From an uncultured Dehalococcoidia bacterium (GTDB lineage Bacteria; Chloroflexota; Dehalococcoidia; Lucifugimonadales; JAAXIE01), in NCBI GenBank assembly GCA_951813255.1, contig OX638353.1, positions 2,849,501 through 2,913,500 of the forward strand: 64,000 nucleotides of DNA. Direction: 5' to 3'. The notes beneath the pieces were generated by a model. That model was not told the DNA's origin, ran no database searches, and saw nothing but the letters and a program-made list of their open reading frames with translations. Shown here in pieces: positions 45,681 to 52,851 of the stretch. The number at the start of each line of letters is the position of its first letter. The stretch's first letter is position 1. The position numbers and the translations under genes were made by a program.

Positions 45681-46040
45681 ATGGAAGCTAAAGAAGTCGT
45701 AACCGAAACCGCATTGGAGCAGCTTTTCTCCCAGGCATTGTCGGAGGATTCCGGGATGAGGCTGCTTCGAGAGTTCCAGCCGAACCTATCGGGGACAATG
45801 GGTGTGCACAAGGTTTTCGTGGCTGCCAGTTGCGAATGCGGGACGGCAGCGGTACTGAGTGTCGAGGTGGAACAGGGCAAGAGCCGCCAAGAAGTGGAAG
45901 AGGCCCTGCCCAGGTTGGTGGAACAACTGAGGTTCCGGGAGGAGGCCTTCCGCAAAATGCCGTGCACGGCCCATGCCCAGATGCGCAGTGGCGGGCTGGC
46001 CGAGGCCCAAGTTAAGACTCCAGAGGCTAGCGAGGGATGA
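45681..46040 (+). CDS. Uncharacterised 119-aa protein, FTR-linked
   Basis: A small, probably soluble alpha/beta protein that I do not recognise. The centre reads GTMGVHKVFVAASCECGTAAVLSVEV, with a C-E-C-G that could bind metal or be redox active. A second Cys/His group lies in FRKMPCTAHAQMRSGG near residue 93. ATG 45681 is chosen over a TTG 18 bp upstream. Its stop is one base before the start of the ferredoxin:thioredoxin reductase gene, so it is almost certainly co-translated and may be an accessory subunit. Confidence 0.72.
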   Translation: MEAKEVVTETALEQLFSQALSEDSGMRLLREFQPNLSGTMGVHKVFVAASCECGTAAVLSVEVEQGKSRQEVEEALPRLVEQLRFREEAFRKMPCTAHAQMRSGGLAEAQVKTPEASEG

Positions 46041-46041
46041 C

Positions 46042-46470
46042 ATGGCACGTAAGCTGACCATGGACCAAGCCCTGAAGGGTACCGTCACCTTCTCCGAGAA
46101 GTATGTGGAGAAGGGCGAATACCAGTTCTTTCCCGAGCCGGACGTGGTAAAGGTCGTCCAAGAGGGGTTGGCAAAGAACCAAGTTGATTTCGGGTATCGC
46201 TACTGTCCTTGAATGACCCTCAGTGGCGATCCCGTTGAGGACCGCAAAAAGATTTGTCCCTGCGACCGTCACCACGAGGACATCAAGCGGGACGGCTTCT
46301 GTATTTGAATGTTCTTCGTAAGCGAAGAGTTTCTTCGCAAGTTCGAAGCAGGCGAGGACTTCGCCTCCAGCTTGGATGAAGCGGTACAGCCCGGTCAGGG
46401 ATTGTTCGACAGCTACGAGTCCAAGGCTGACCATAAACGCGCCGACCGATCAGAAGGGGAGGGTGCATAA
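46042..46470 (+). CDS. Ferredoxin:thioredoxin reductase catalytic subunit with two selenocysteines
   Basis: A 142-codon frame read through TGA at 46210-46212 (codon 57) and 46306-46308 (codon 89). The Cys motifs become C55-P-U57, C72-P-C74 and C87-I-U89, matching the CPC...CPC...CHC pattern of FTR catalytic chains. In plant/cyanobacterial FTR, the first Cys of motif 1, both of motif 2 and the first of motif 3 bind the [4Fe-4S] cluster. The second Cys of motifs 1 and 3 form the active disulfide. Here exactly those last two are Sec. Both UGAs are followed by hairpins at SECIS-like distance. The stop TAA overlaps the next ATG. No variable (A) subunit gene is seen. Confidence 0.9.
46218..46240 (+). 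promoter_or_regulatory. Candidate bacterial SECIS after first FTR UGA
   Basis: Nine base pairs (CCTCAGTGG with CCGTTGAGG, including two G-U pairs) close a 5-nt CGAUC loop located 15-19 nt after the UGA. The G is second in the loop, as in known bacterial SECIS elements. Confidence 0.7.
46322..46338 (+). promoter_or_regulatory. Candidate bacterial SECIS after second FTR UGA
   Basis: A perfect 6-bp stem GCGAAG/CTTCGC with an AGUUU loop, 20-24 nt after the UGA, with a G-U at loop positions 2-3. An alternative CTTCG/CGAAG hairpin (46314-46327) is mutually exclusive with it. Confidence 0.65.
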
Positions 46471-46709
46471 TGCCTGAGATTACTGTCTACACATCCGATG
46501 GTTGAGGGCCCTGCCACATGGTGAAAGTGTATCTTTCACGCAAGGGCATCTCCTTCACCGAGCACAACGTGTCCCAAGAGGCTGACGCCCGCGAAACGCT
46601 CTTGGGCTTGGGCTACCGCGCCACCCCGGTCACCGTGATTGGCGACAACCTAGTGGTCGGCTACAACACGGGCAAAATCGACGAGGCCTTGGCAGCAGCC
46701 GGCGCGTAA
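46470..46709 (+). CDS. Glutaredoxin-like selenoprotein (U-G-P-C active site)
   Basis: A 79-codon glutaredoxin/NrdH-like frame read through TGA at 46503-46505 (codon 12). It reads PEITVYTSDG-U-GPCHMVKVYL, so the first residue of the CxxC active site is Sec. The cis-proline segment RATPVTVIGDN and the GYNTGKIDEAL end complete a thioredoxin fold. The ATG overlaps the TAA of the FTR gene by one base, so the two are co-translated. This suggests that the selenoreductase upstream reduces this protein. Without recoding, an N-terminally truncated protein lacking the active site would be annotated. Confidence 0.9.
46521..46539 (+). promoter_or_regulatory. Candidate bacterial SECIS of glutaredoxin gene
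   Basis: A perfect 7-bp stem GTGAAAG/CTTTCAC with a UGUAU loop at 23-27 nt after the UGA. The best-formed of the four candidates. Confidence 0.72.
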
Positions 46710-46727
46710 GCCCCCCCTTAATCGACC

Positions 46728-47189
46728 TTAGTTTCCTTCCGATTCGGCGAGGCGAAAAACCGGGTGCAGGGCAGCTTCAGCAGCGAACTCCTTCAAGCTG
46801 GAGTTGGCCTTTGCCCGGAAGAACTTCCGGGTGATGGGTTCCCCTCTGTAGTAGGCTTGCAGGACTGGGCCGCTTCGGTTGGGGTCGTGTTCCTCTATGG
46901 CGTTCAGCCTCTTCTTCATCCATCCTCGGTTTATGAGGCCCCGCGAAAGCGTTAGCTGACCTGCTGCGCGTACATTCTTAACCCATTCGCGTTCACCATA
47001 GGGGCAGACGAGCCAGTGCTGGCCATTCTGCTCAACCATCGAAACGGGGATGGTATGCGGGTGCCCACTGCGACGCCCTATGACCGTCATCAGGTGGTAT
47101 TTCCTGGGAGGCAGGCCCAATCGGACCCACAGCTTGACCCAAGAGTTAAAGCCTCGCTGGAACAGACTTAGCTTATAGCGATCTGCCAT
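46728..47189 (-). CDS. Nitroreductase/deazaflavin (F420)-dependent family protein
   Basis: A 153-aa split-barrel protein of the DUF385/Ddn family: HLMTVIGRRSGHPHTIPVSMVEQNG, WLVCPYGEREWVKNVRAAGQLTLSRG and RSGPVLQAYYRG are typical, described by segments. Members use F420H2 or heme-like ligands to reduce diverse substrates. It is convergent with the selenoglutaredoxin gene, 18 bp apart. Confidence 0.88.
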   Translation of the reverse strand: MADRYKLSLFQRGFNSWVKLWVRLGLPPRKYHLMTVIGRRSGHPHTIPVSMVEQNGQHWLVCPYGEREWVKNVRAAGQLTLSRGLINRGWMKKRLNAIEEHDPNRSGPVLQAYYRGEPITRKFFRAKANSSLKEFAAEAALHPVFRLAESEGN

Positions 47190-47279
47190 TACTGTTCAGT
47201 GGCTTGACTATGTGAAGAACCCTCGCGCCTGCCACGGACCGTTGGTATCGAGAGGCGCACGAGACTGACTGCAGGTCTT

Positions 47280-48746
47280 TCAGACTGAGGTATCCCGCTC
47301 GAGGAATTCGCGCACCATCCGGATGGCGGGGTCGCGGTCGTAAACGTTGACCAGAATCTGGGCGTTGCGCACTGCGTCTCCTGCGAAGAATCTTTCGTAG
47401 TGCAACTGACGAGAGCCGAAGGCACTGCATGAGGCGTCCCAAGCTAGGTGGAACAGCTTGGCGCGTTCGATGGCCTCCATGGTGTCGGTAGCTAGGTAGC
47501 GGTCCAGATCAGGGCGTAACTCGCTTTCGAAATCGGACTGGGCGGGCAGGGCCATGAGGCTGCTGGAACCTAGGAGGTGGATGATCTCGGCAATGCGCGG
47601 GTAGAACATGCGGGCGTACATATTCTCTCCCACCGTCAGCGGGATAGAGGCGGGGCTGAACACGCCCCACTCGTCGGGGGCGGCGTTCAACTCGGCTGCC
47701 CGCAGCAGCCCCTTCTCTACCTCTAGATACATGGCCAGTTCCCCCAGACGCTCCTGAACGTGGGGTTGGTCGTCGTTGCCTAGGGCTTGGGTCATCATGG
47801 TGGCCAAGCCCAAAAGAAACGCCGACTTGGCCACGATTCGGCTCATCACCTGTTGGAAGCTGTGGACTATCCAGCCGGTGCGGAATGTCATCTGGTTACA
47901 CAGGTCCGCGTCGCCGTAGAGGAACACCCTCTCCCAAGGAACGAATACATCGTCGAAGAAGACAACGGCGTCCATCTCCTCGAAACGGGATCCCAAGGGG
48001 TGGTCGAAGTGGGAACGGCCGTAGTCGAAACTCTCGCGGCAGATGAACTTCAAACCTGGGGCGTCGCAGGGGATGGAGAAGGAGACGGCGTAGCGGCTGG
48101 CGTCTCCCACGGTCTGGTGAGAGCGGGAGGGGTAGACGGCGAGTTCGTCAGATATGGGACCCAATGTGGCCAGCACCCGGGACCCTCGCACGATGAGGCC
48201 GGCGTCGGTCTCTTTCACCACCCTGAGGGCGATGTCTTCGGCTAGGGTGTCGGTGATGTACTGGGCTGGGCGGCGGTTGCGCTGGGGGTTGACCAAGGTG
48301 TGGGTCAGGCAGAGGTCGCCTTCCCGCATCATCTCGTAGTAACGGACGATGTTCTCACCGAATTCGGGCCGGTTCTGGGCATAGTAGCCGGCCGCTCCGG
48401 CCATGGCTACGAAGGAGACGTTGAGGAAGTCCGGCGTGCGGCCCATCATACCGCCGTGGTAGCTGGCCCAGCGGGACATAGCGTGTCCCTTGCGTTCGAT
48501 ATCCTCAACGCACTGAGGCATGAGGAAGGACATTCCCACCCGGTCGCCAGTGGTGGGAGAGACATAAGTCATCTCATCCAGAGTAGCCGGGTCGTTCTGC
48601 ATGTCGTAGAGGGCGGCGATGGAGAGCATACCGTTACGGAAGCCGGGATAGGTGGTAACGTCGGTGATACGCTCACCACCGATGCGTATGTCGCGGGGCC
48701 GCTCCCTGAGGCCCTTTATGTACTCCGCGCCAGTGCGAGCTGGCAT
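47280..48746 (-). CDS. 4-hydroxyphenylacetate 3-hydroxylase (HpaB) family flavin monooxygenase
   Basis: A 488-aa acyl-CoA-dehydrogenase-fold, FADH2-dependent hydroxylase. It has MPARTGAEYIKGLRERPRDI, THTLVNPQRNR, the region LATLGPISDELAVYPSR, and SRFEEMDAVVFFDDVFVPWERVF, given in segments. GSSSLMALP near residue 395 is typical. HpaB needs a separate flavin reductase, which is not adjacent. A close paralogue is at 55429. Together with the FAH-family gene upstream (16 bp) it suggests aromatic ring hydroxylation and cleavage-product processing. Confidence 0.9.
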   Translation of the reverse strand: MPARTGAEYIKGLRERPRDIRIGGERITDVTTYPGFRNGMLSIAALYDMQNDPATLDEMTYVSPTTGDRVGMSFLMPQCVEDIERKGHAMSRWASYHGGMMGRTPDFLNVSFVAMAGAAGYYAQNRPEFGENIVRYYEMMREGDLCLTHTLVNPQRNRRPAQYITDTLAEDIALRVVKETDAGLIVRGSRVLATLGPISDELAVYPSRSHQTVGDASRYAVSFSIPCDAPGLKFICRESFDYGRSHFDHPLGSRFEEMDAVVFFDDVFVPWERVFLYGDADLCNQMTFRTGWIVHSFQQVMSRIVAKSAFLLGLATMMTQALGNDDQPHVQERLGELAMYLEVEKGLLRAAELNAAPDEWGVFSPASIPLTVGENMYARMFYPRIAEIIHLLGSSSLMALPAQSDFESELRPDLDRYLATDTMEAIERAKLFHLAWDASCSAFGSRQLHYERFFAGDAVRNAQILVNVYDRDPAIRMVREFLERDTSV

Positions 48747-48761
48747 GTCTGCCTCCCCTGC

Positions 48762-49679
48762 CTACTTGAAGACACGTACAAGGCGGTTGCGGAGCACGCC
48801 CAGACCGGTTATTTCCAACTCGACCACGTTGCCTGGCTGCAGCCAGCGCCCATGCTCCAGCCCGCAGCCGAAGCCAACGGTGCCCGAGCCGAGGACGTCG
48901 CCGGGGTACACGGCTTCGTCCATGGAAACGTGGGCGATCATCTGGGGGAAGCTCCAGTTGACGGTGGAGTACTGACCGTCGGACCAGACCTCGCCATTGA
49001 CCCTGGCGACCATGCGGGCGGTGGCTGGGTCGAACTCGTCGGGGGTGACCAGCCAGGGGCCCATGGAGGTGGCGAAGTCCTTGCCCTTGGCGGGCCCCAA
49101 GCCCACGGACATCTCCTTCATCTGGATGTCGCGGGCGCTCCAGTCGTTCATGATGCAGTAGCCGCCGATGTACTGGTCGGCATGCTCCGCGGGGATGTTG
49201 ATGCCCTCTTTGCCGACGATGCAGGCAAGCTCAAGCTCGTAGTCCATCTGTTCGCTGAATCGGGGCCAGTAGACGAACTCATCGTGGCCGCCGAGGGTGC
49301 GGTGGTTTCCCTTGTAGTAGACGGGGAGTTCGTACCAGGCTGGAGGAATCTCCATGTTGTTGCGCTTGCGGGCGTTGCTGAGGTGCACCTCGAAGGCGAG
49401 GAAGTCCTTGAGGGAGGCGGCCTCGATGGGGCAGAGAAAGCGGAGGGAGTCGAGGGGCCAGCGAGTGGCGTTGAACTGAGAAAGGTCCTTCACAGCGTCG
49501 GACAGGGCACCAGCGTGCTCGGTGTTGTAGCGCACCAGATCGACAGCAGTGGAAGCATTTGCGTTGAGACCAAGCTGCTGCACCACCTGCGCGGCGTCCA
49601 GAATTTGGGAGTTGGCCTCGTCCACGAGGCCAATGGTAGGGCCCTCTTCGCCGGGCAGCCGAACGCGGGCGATTTTCAT
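48762..49679 (-). CDS. Fumarylacetoacetate hydrolase (FAH) family protein
   Basis: A 305-aa FAH-superfamily enzyme acting on 2,4-diketo acids, as hydrolase, hydratase or isomerase/decarboxylase. It has DFLAFEVHLSNARKRN, LELACIVGKEGINIP with metal-ligand Glu residues, GYCIMNDWSARDIQMKEM, LGPAKGKDFATSMGPWLV, and DVLGSGTVGFGC. It is co-transcribed with the HpaB-type gene. Likely processes the ring-cleavage product of an aromatic or related acid. Confidence 0.9.
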   Translation of the reverse strand: MKIARVRLPGEEGPTIGLVDEANSQILDAAQVVQQLGLNANASTAVDLVRYNTEHAGALSDAVKDLSQFNATRWPLDSLRFLCPIEAASLKDFLAFEVHLSNARKRNNMEIPPAWYELPVYYKGNHRTLGGHDEFVYWPRFSEQMDYELELACIVGKEGINIPAEHADQYIGGYCIMNDWSARDIQMKEMSVGLGPAKGKDFATSMGPWLVTPDEFDPATARMVARVNGEVWSDGQYSTVNWSFPQMIAHVSMDEAVYPGDVLGSGTVGFGCGLEHGRWLQPGNVVELEITGLGVLRNRLVRVFK

Positions 49680-49840
49680 AGGTAGTTCTCCCTAGGCAGT
49701 TGAGTGGAGGTCATGGTAGCAGAGGCTATGGCCGCCGTCACGTCTCCAAGGCGACGAAGCGCTGATGGCTAGGTTGCAGAGCGTGATGCATTTTTTCGCT
49801 CGCTTCCCCTTGTTTTGGGGATAGAAAGCGGGCTGCAGGA

Positions 49841-49945
49841 ACTGCTGTTTCGTAGCTGCGCTTGCAGACGGGTTGTAGCTGCGGCGAAGTTCTTCGTAGC
49901 TAATTTGTCTGCCAGTACTGCCAGTGGCGTATCTGGACCAGCTAG
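49841..49945 (-). repeat. Phased array of AG[AC]TACGAA-like words, element C
   Basis: On the reverse strand AGATACGCC, AGCTACGAAG, AGCTACAAC and AGCTACGAAAC begin at 49934, 49901, 49880 and 49857. Intervals are 33, 21 and 23. A CTAGCTGG word precedes the first unit by 9 bases. The arrangement mirrors element B, which also mixes 33, 22 and 21. Confidence 0.7.
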
Positions 49946-50070
49946 GAATTCGGACTGCAACTGGCAGGATTTCATGGGGTGCCTTCCTGATGGAAGATTG
50001 AGGGGTTGGGTGGGGGCGGGCGTAGTGATCTGGGCTTCCCATGATGTTGTCTCCCGAAAGGTGTGAGCTG

Positions 50071-50120
50071 AAAGAAACGCGCAGGGTGACCCTTGAGGGG
50101 TCAGTCCCCTGCGCACTCTA
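50071..50120 (-). ncRNA. Predicted ~50-nt terminated hairpin RNA of element C
   Basis: Outer stem GCGCAGGG/CCCTGCGC (50114-50107 with 50086-50079), inner stem TGACCC/GGGTCA with a UCAA loop, and a 3-nt bulge, then UUUCUUU. The 5' strand again carries ACTGACCCC. The stem bases differ from element B yet still pair, which is compensatory evidence for an RNA structure. Confidence 0.65.
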
Positions 50121-50126
50121 GGGTTT

Positions 50127-50156
50127 AATATAGAACTGATGTACGTGGAATGTCAA
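50127..50156 (-). promoter_or_regulatory. Promoter of element C
   Basis: On the reverse strand: TTGACA (50156-50151), an 18-bp spacer ending in CAGTTC like those of A and B (GCGTTC, AAGTTC), and TATATT (50132-50127). Confidence 0.75.
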
Positions 50157-50427
50157 GAGGGGATGTGGTGGATGAGAACATGCCGCCTTCGCTCAGGACG
50201 AACGAGGGGAGAGAGTGCGGACAGTCTTGGGTTTGGGTTTTGCTCATGTGAAGGTGGCTTAGGAGAGATAGTCCGGCGACCTTCAAGTGGATCAAGGAGA
50301 GGGGCCGAAAAGAGGCCAACATCGAGCAGGATGCGTGGCTTGCCAGATAACCGGGAGGCCCAAGCCAGCGGGCAGGAGTTTGCGGAGCCACCGCCGTGGG
50401 CTGGGAATGGGCGGGATCACCGCGGAG

Positions 50428-51621
50428 CTAGGTTTCTATTTCTTCCTTTTCGTCATCATCGGGCTCAACATCAACGGCTTGAAGGTTGCCTTCTGCATGA
50501 ATTTCATCCACAAGGGGGGTGACTCGTTCGATGAAGGCTCGGAACGTATCCGCTATGGTACCGGCGAAGACATCGTCTAGGGCCCCAACTCCGACCTCAA
50601 AATAGATACCGTTTCTGTATGCTGTTTGATTATCGTGGAGGCGCTCGTCCTTAAGAATGGGCAACGCGAATCCGTCACGGTCTCTGATCCAAAGACCAGC
50701 GCGCCATGTGTCAGGAGTCTGAGGACGGAGGTCTAGCCTGTAACACAGTCGATGGTTGGCCCAAGGCAGGCGCCCATACCAAAAATTGCACCACCTCCGA
50801 CGGGCGTCACCGCGAGTCCACCGACCTCGATGTTCCGGAGAAAGCTTGTCAGGCCACCTTTCCCGAGTCAACTCATGTACTCGGACGGTAAACTCAGTGA
50901 CTTCATCATTCCGGTTCTTTTCCATCGAAACTTTCAACTTCTCTCCCAAGCTGCCGATGCCATTGCGCAACCCGGTAGAGCGGTCCCCGAGGCCAACCAA
51001 GTCCTCTTCTACTCCGGGAGAAGGGATAACAGTCGAGGACTGAAGATACAACGAGCCCGTCTGGCCATCTCGGTAGGGAGTCAGAGCGACACAAGTGACC
51101 AAATTATCGTTCTTGGCCTTCTCGTTGAGCCACACGACGGCGGTCATTACTTCAGGTGAGAAGCGGTGGCTGGCTAGGATTATGCGTTGCCCCTTGTTCA
51201 GAGCATTCGAGTCTTCAAGATGTTCCAGCAGTCGATCCTCCGCAGCTTCCGGAGGAATTCCCTTGAATGCAGCAAACATCTCGACGATCTTCGAGTAGCT
51301 AGCTCGACGAAAGTAACTGGCATACTTGATGGCCTGCCAATGGGCGTCTGCACCAGTGTCATCCCTCTTCAGCTCTATAATCACCAATGTACCTTCCGGG
51401 TCCACAGCCAAGAGGTCAAGGCGTTCGTTGGTACGGTCGAAACCGCTAAACTCCTTGTCGATGATGAGGAGATCATCACCTAAGATGCTGGGATTGGCGG
51501 CCACCCACTCTTGGATGTCTTGTCTTTCTCGTAGCCCTAGTTGGGAGAAGTCGACTTCCTCGATTCGCTCCGATTCAGTGCTGCCAGGATTGACGCGAAA
51601 GAGCTGTGGCTCACCACTCAC
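50428..51621 (-). CDS. Predicted PD-(D/E)XK nuclease-like protein
   Basis: A 397-aa protein. The N-terminal half contains a restriction-endonuclease-like core: ERLDLLAVDPEGTLVIIELKRDDTG (Asp...Glu-x-Lys) and then HWQAIKYASYF with the motif Gln near residue 95. This resembles NucS/DUF91-type or Shedu-like nucleases. The C-terminal half (about 230-360) is a separate domain with conserved Trp/Arg residues; the tail is acidic. GTG start at 51621. Codons are less G+C-rich than the neighbours', and it begins 38 bp downstream of a tRNA-Pro 3' end, suggesting acquisition at a tRNA gene. A defence or repair role is a guess. Confidence 0.7.
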   Translation of the reverse strand: MSGEPQLFRVNPGSTESERIEEVDFSQLGLRERQDIQEWVAANPSILGDDLLIIDKEFSGFDRTNERLDLLAVDPEGTLVIIELKRDDTGADAHWQAIKYASYFRRASYSKIVEMFAAFKGIPPEAAEDRLLEHLEDSNALNKGQRIILASHRFSPEVMTAVVWLNEKAKNDNLVTCVALTPYRDGQTGSLYLQSSTVIPSPGVEEDLVGLGDRSTGLRNGIGSLGEKLKVSMEKNRNDEVTEFTVRVHELTRERWPDKLSPEHRGRWTRGDARRRWCNFWYGRLPWANHRLCYRLDLRPQTPDTWRAGLWIRDRDGFALPILKDERLHDNQTAYRNGIYFEVGVGALDDVFAGTIADTFRAFIERVTPLVDEIHAEGNLQAVDVEPDDDEKEEIET

Positions 51622-51659
51622 GGCGTTCTCCTAGGTCTGAGTTGGCAAGAAACGTTTGT

Positions 51660-51734
51660 TGGTCGGGGCGGCCGGGTTCGAACCGGCGACCTCGTGGTCC
51701 CAAACCACGCGCGCTACCGCTGCGCCACGCCCCG
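51660..51734 (-). tRNA. tRNA-Pro (anticodon TGG)
   Basis: The reverse strand folds as a complete tRNA. Acceptor CGGGGCG/CGCCCCG carries discriminator A and encoded CCA. The D arm is GCGC...GCGC, the anticodon stem CGTGG/CCACG with loop TTTGGGA (anticodon TGG), and the T arm GCCGG-TTCGAAC-CCGGC. C1-G72 is typical of bacterial proline tRNAs. Confidence 0.95.
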
Positions 51735-51753
51735 CTAGAGCTATCGATGGTCC

Positions 51754-51780
51754 GGATTCCTGCCTACGCAGGAATGACGG
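51754..51780. repeat. Dispersed palindromic (REP-like) repeat, copy 2
   Basis: A 27-nt palindrome GGATTCCTGC...GCAGGAATGACGG, the reverse-orientation equivalent of 7605-7631. It sits just upstream of tRNA-Pro. Confidence 0.6.
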
Positions 51781-51846
51781 TTAGGACTTATCCGCTGCGC
51801 CGCGTCCCGTTTGAGGTCTATTGTACGATGGTCCGAGATGGAGGGC

Positions 51847-52818
51847 CTAGTCTTCGGGAGTGACCACTGATTCCGGGGCTTGGCCTGCAAGGACGCGGGC
51901 GATGTTGCCGTAGGCGAAGTCGGAGGCCCGCTGGTTAGTCTCCTCGCTGGTGCCTGCTAGGTGGGGAGTGATGAGGACGTTTTCCAAGTCGAAGAGGGGA
52001 TTGTCTGTGGGGGTAGGCTCCTGTTCCAGAACGTCCAAGCCGGCTCCGGCGATCTGGCCGTCGACGAGGGCGCGGTGCAGGGCTTTTTCGTCGACCACGG
52101 GCCCGCGGCAGGCATTGATGAGGTAGGCCGTAGGCTTCATCAGGGCAAGCTCGCGGTCGGAGATCATGCCGCGGGTGCGCCGGGTGAGGGGGACGTGCAG
52201 GGAGACGATGTCGGACTCGCGAAGTAGCTCGTCGAACTCGACGGGTTCGGCATTTAGTTTCTGCCTAATAGCATCGGGGATGTCGACAATGTCGTAGTAG
52301 ATGGTGTTGGTGTCGAAGCCGGTAAGGCGCTTGGCCACCTGCTGACCCACACGACCCAAGCCGACGATGCCCACGGTCTTGTTGGTGACCTCGGTGAGGG
52401 TCAGGTCGAGGCCTTGACGCCAAGCCCTCTGGCGTCCTGCCTTCTCCCACTGGTGCATTGTACGTTTGCCGAGGCCGATCATGAGGGCGAGGGTGTGCTC
52501 GGCCACGGCGATGGCGTTGGCCCCGCCGTTGTTGGCGACGGGGATTCCCATCTCGCCCAAGCCTCGAACGTCGAGCCGGTCGTAGCCTGCACTGAGGGTC
52601 TGCACGAGCTTCACCTTGGGGCAGCGCTTCATCAAGTCGGGTGACACGTCGGCGGGGAAGGCGATGACGGCATCCGCGTCCTCAAGGAGGGGGGCCTTCT
52701 CGTCATCGCTCAGGGCATGGTCGACGAGGAAGACATCCCAGTCGTCAGGGGCGATGCCGATCATGAACTCGGCCCGGCGAAAGTCAGAACTGACGATGGC
52801 TACTTTCGGCACTGGCAT
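51847..52818 (-). CDS. D-2-hydroxyacid dehydrogenase family protein
   Basis: A 323-aa NAD-dependent dehydrogenase (D-isomer-specific 2-hydroxyacid family). It has NNGGANAIAVAEHTLALMIGL, the Rossmann motif VGIVGLGRVGQQVAKRL near residue 150, INACRGPVVDEKAL with the catalytic Arg, the Glu in DVLEQEPTP, and the His in LITPHLAGTSEETN. Substrate may be glyoxylate/hydroxypyruvate or phosphoglycerate-like. Downstream on the strand of the Mo-hydroxylase at 52852. Confidence 0.92.
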   Translation of the reverse strand: MPVPKVAIVSSDFRRAEFMIGIAPDDWDVFLVDHALSDDEKAPLLEDADAVIAFPADVSPDLMKRCPKVKLVQTLSAGYDRLDVRGLGEMGIPVANNGGANAIAVAEHTLALMIGLGKRTMHQWEKAGRQRAWRQGLDLTLTEVTNKTVGIVGLGRVGQQVAKRLTGFDTNTIYYDIVDIPDAIRQKLNAEPVEFDELLRESDIVSLHVPLTRRTRGMISDRELALMKPTAYLINACRGPVVDEKALHRALVDGQIAGAGLDVLEQEPTPTDNPLFDLENVLITPHLAGTSEETNQRASDFAYGNIARVLAGQAPESVVTPED

Positions 52819-52851
52819 CTCCTGCTTGGGTGTTCTCCGATCACGATTCCG

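Larger units (their letters stand above)
49680..50427 (-). other. Intergenic element C and flank
   Basis: About 750 bp without a credible gene. On the reverse strand, 50156-50127 is a promoter, 50114-50071 a terminator hairpin and 49945-49841 the word array, as in elements A and B. A weak short reading frame (ATG 50042, GGGAGA upstream) spans the array, but its residues resemble no family and the frame is not conserved in A or B. In 50160-50427 I see nothing recognisable. Confidence 0.75.

Noticed and set aside
46042..46709. A variant code in which UGA always means Cys or Trp
   Set aside because: UGA is the natural terminator of polA, mutM, aroC, the 3293 gene and others in this window, and ordinary Cys codons are used at other places in the same proteins.
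49692..50116. Two overlapping reverse-strand reading frames over element C
   Set aside because: They cover the terminator and array, have no family resemblance, and no equivalent exists in A or B. The one at 50042 does have a fair ribosome site, so a small chance remains.
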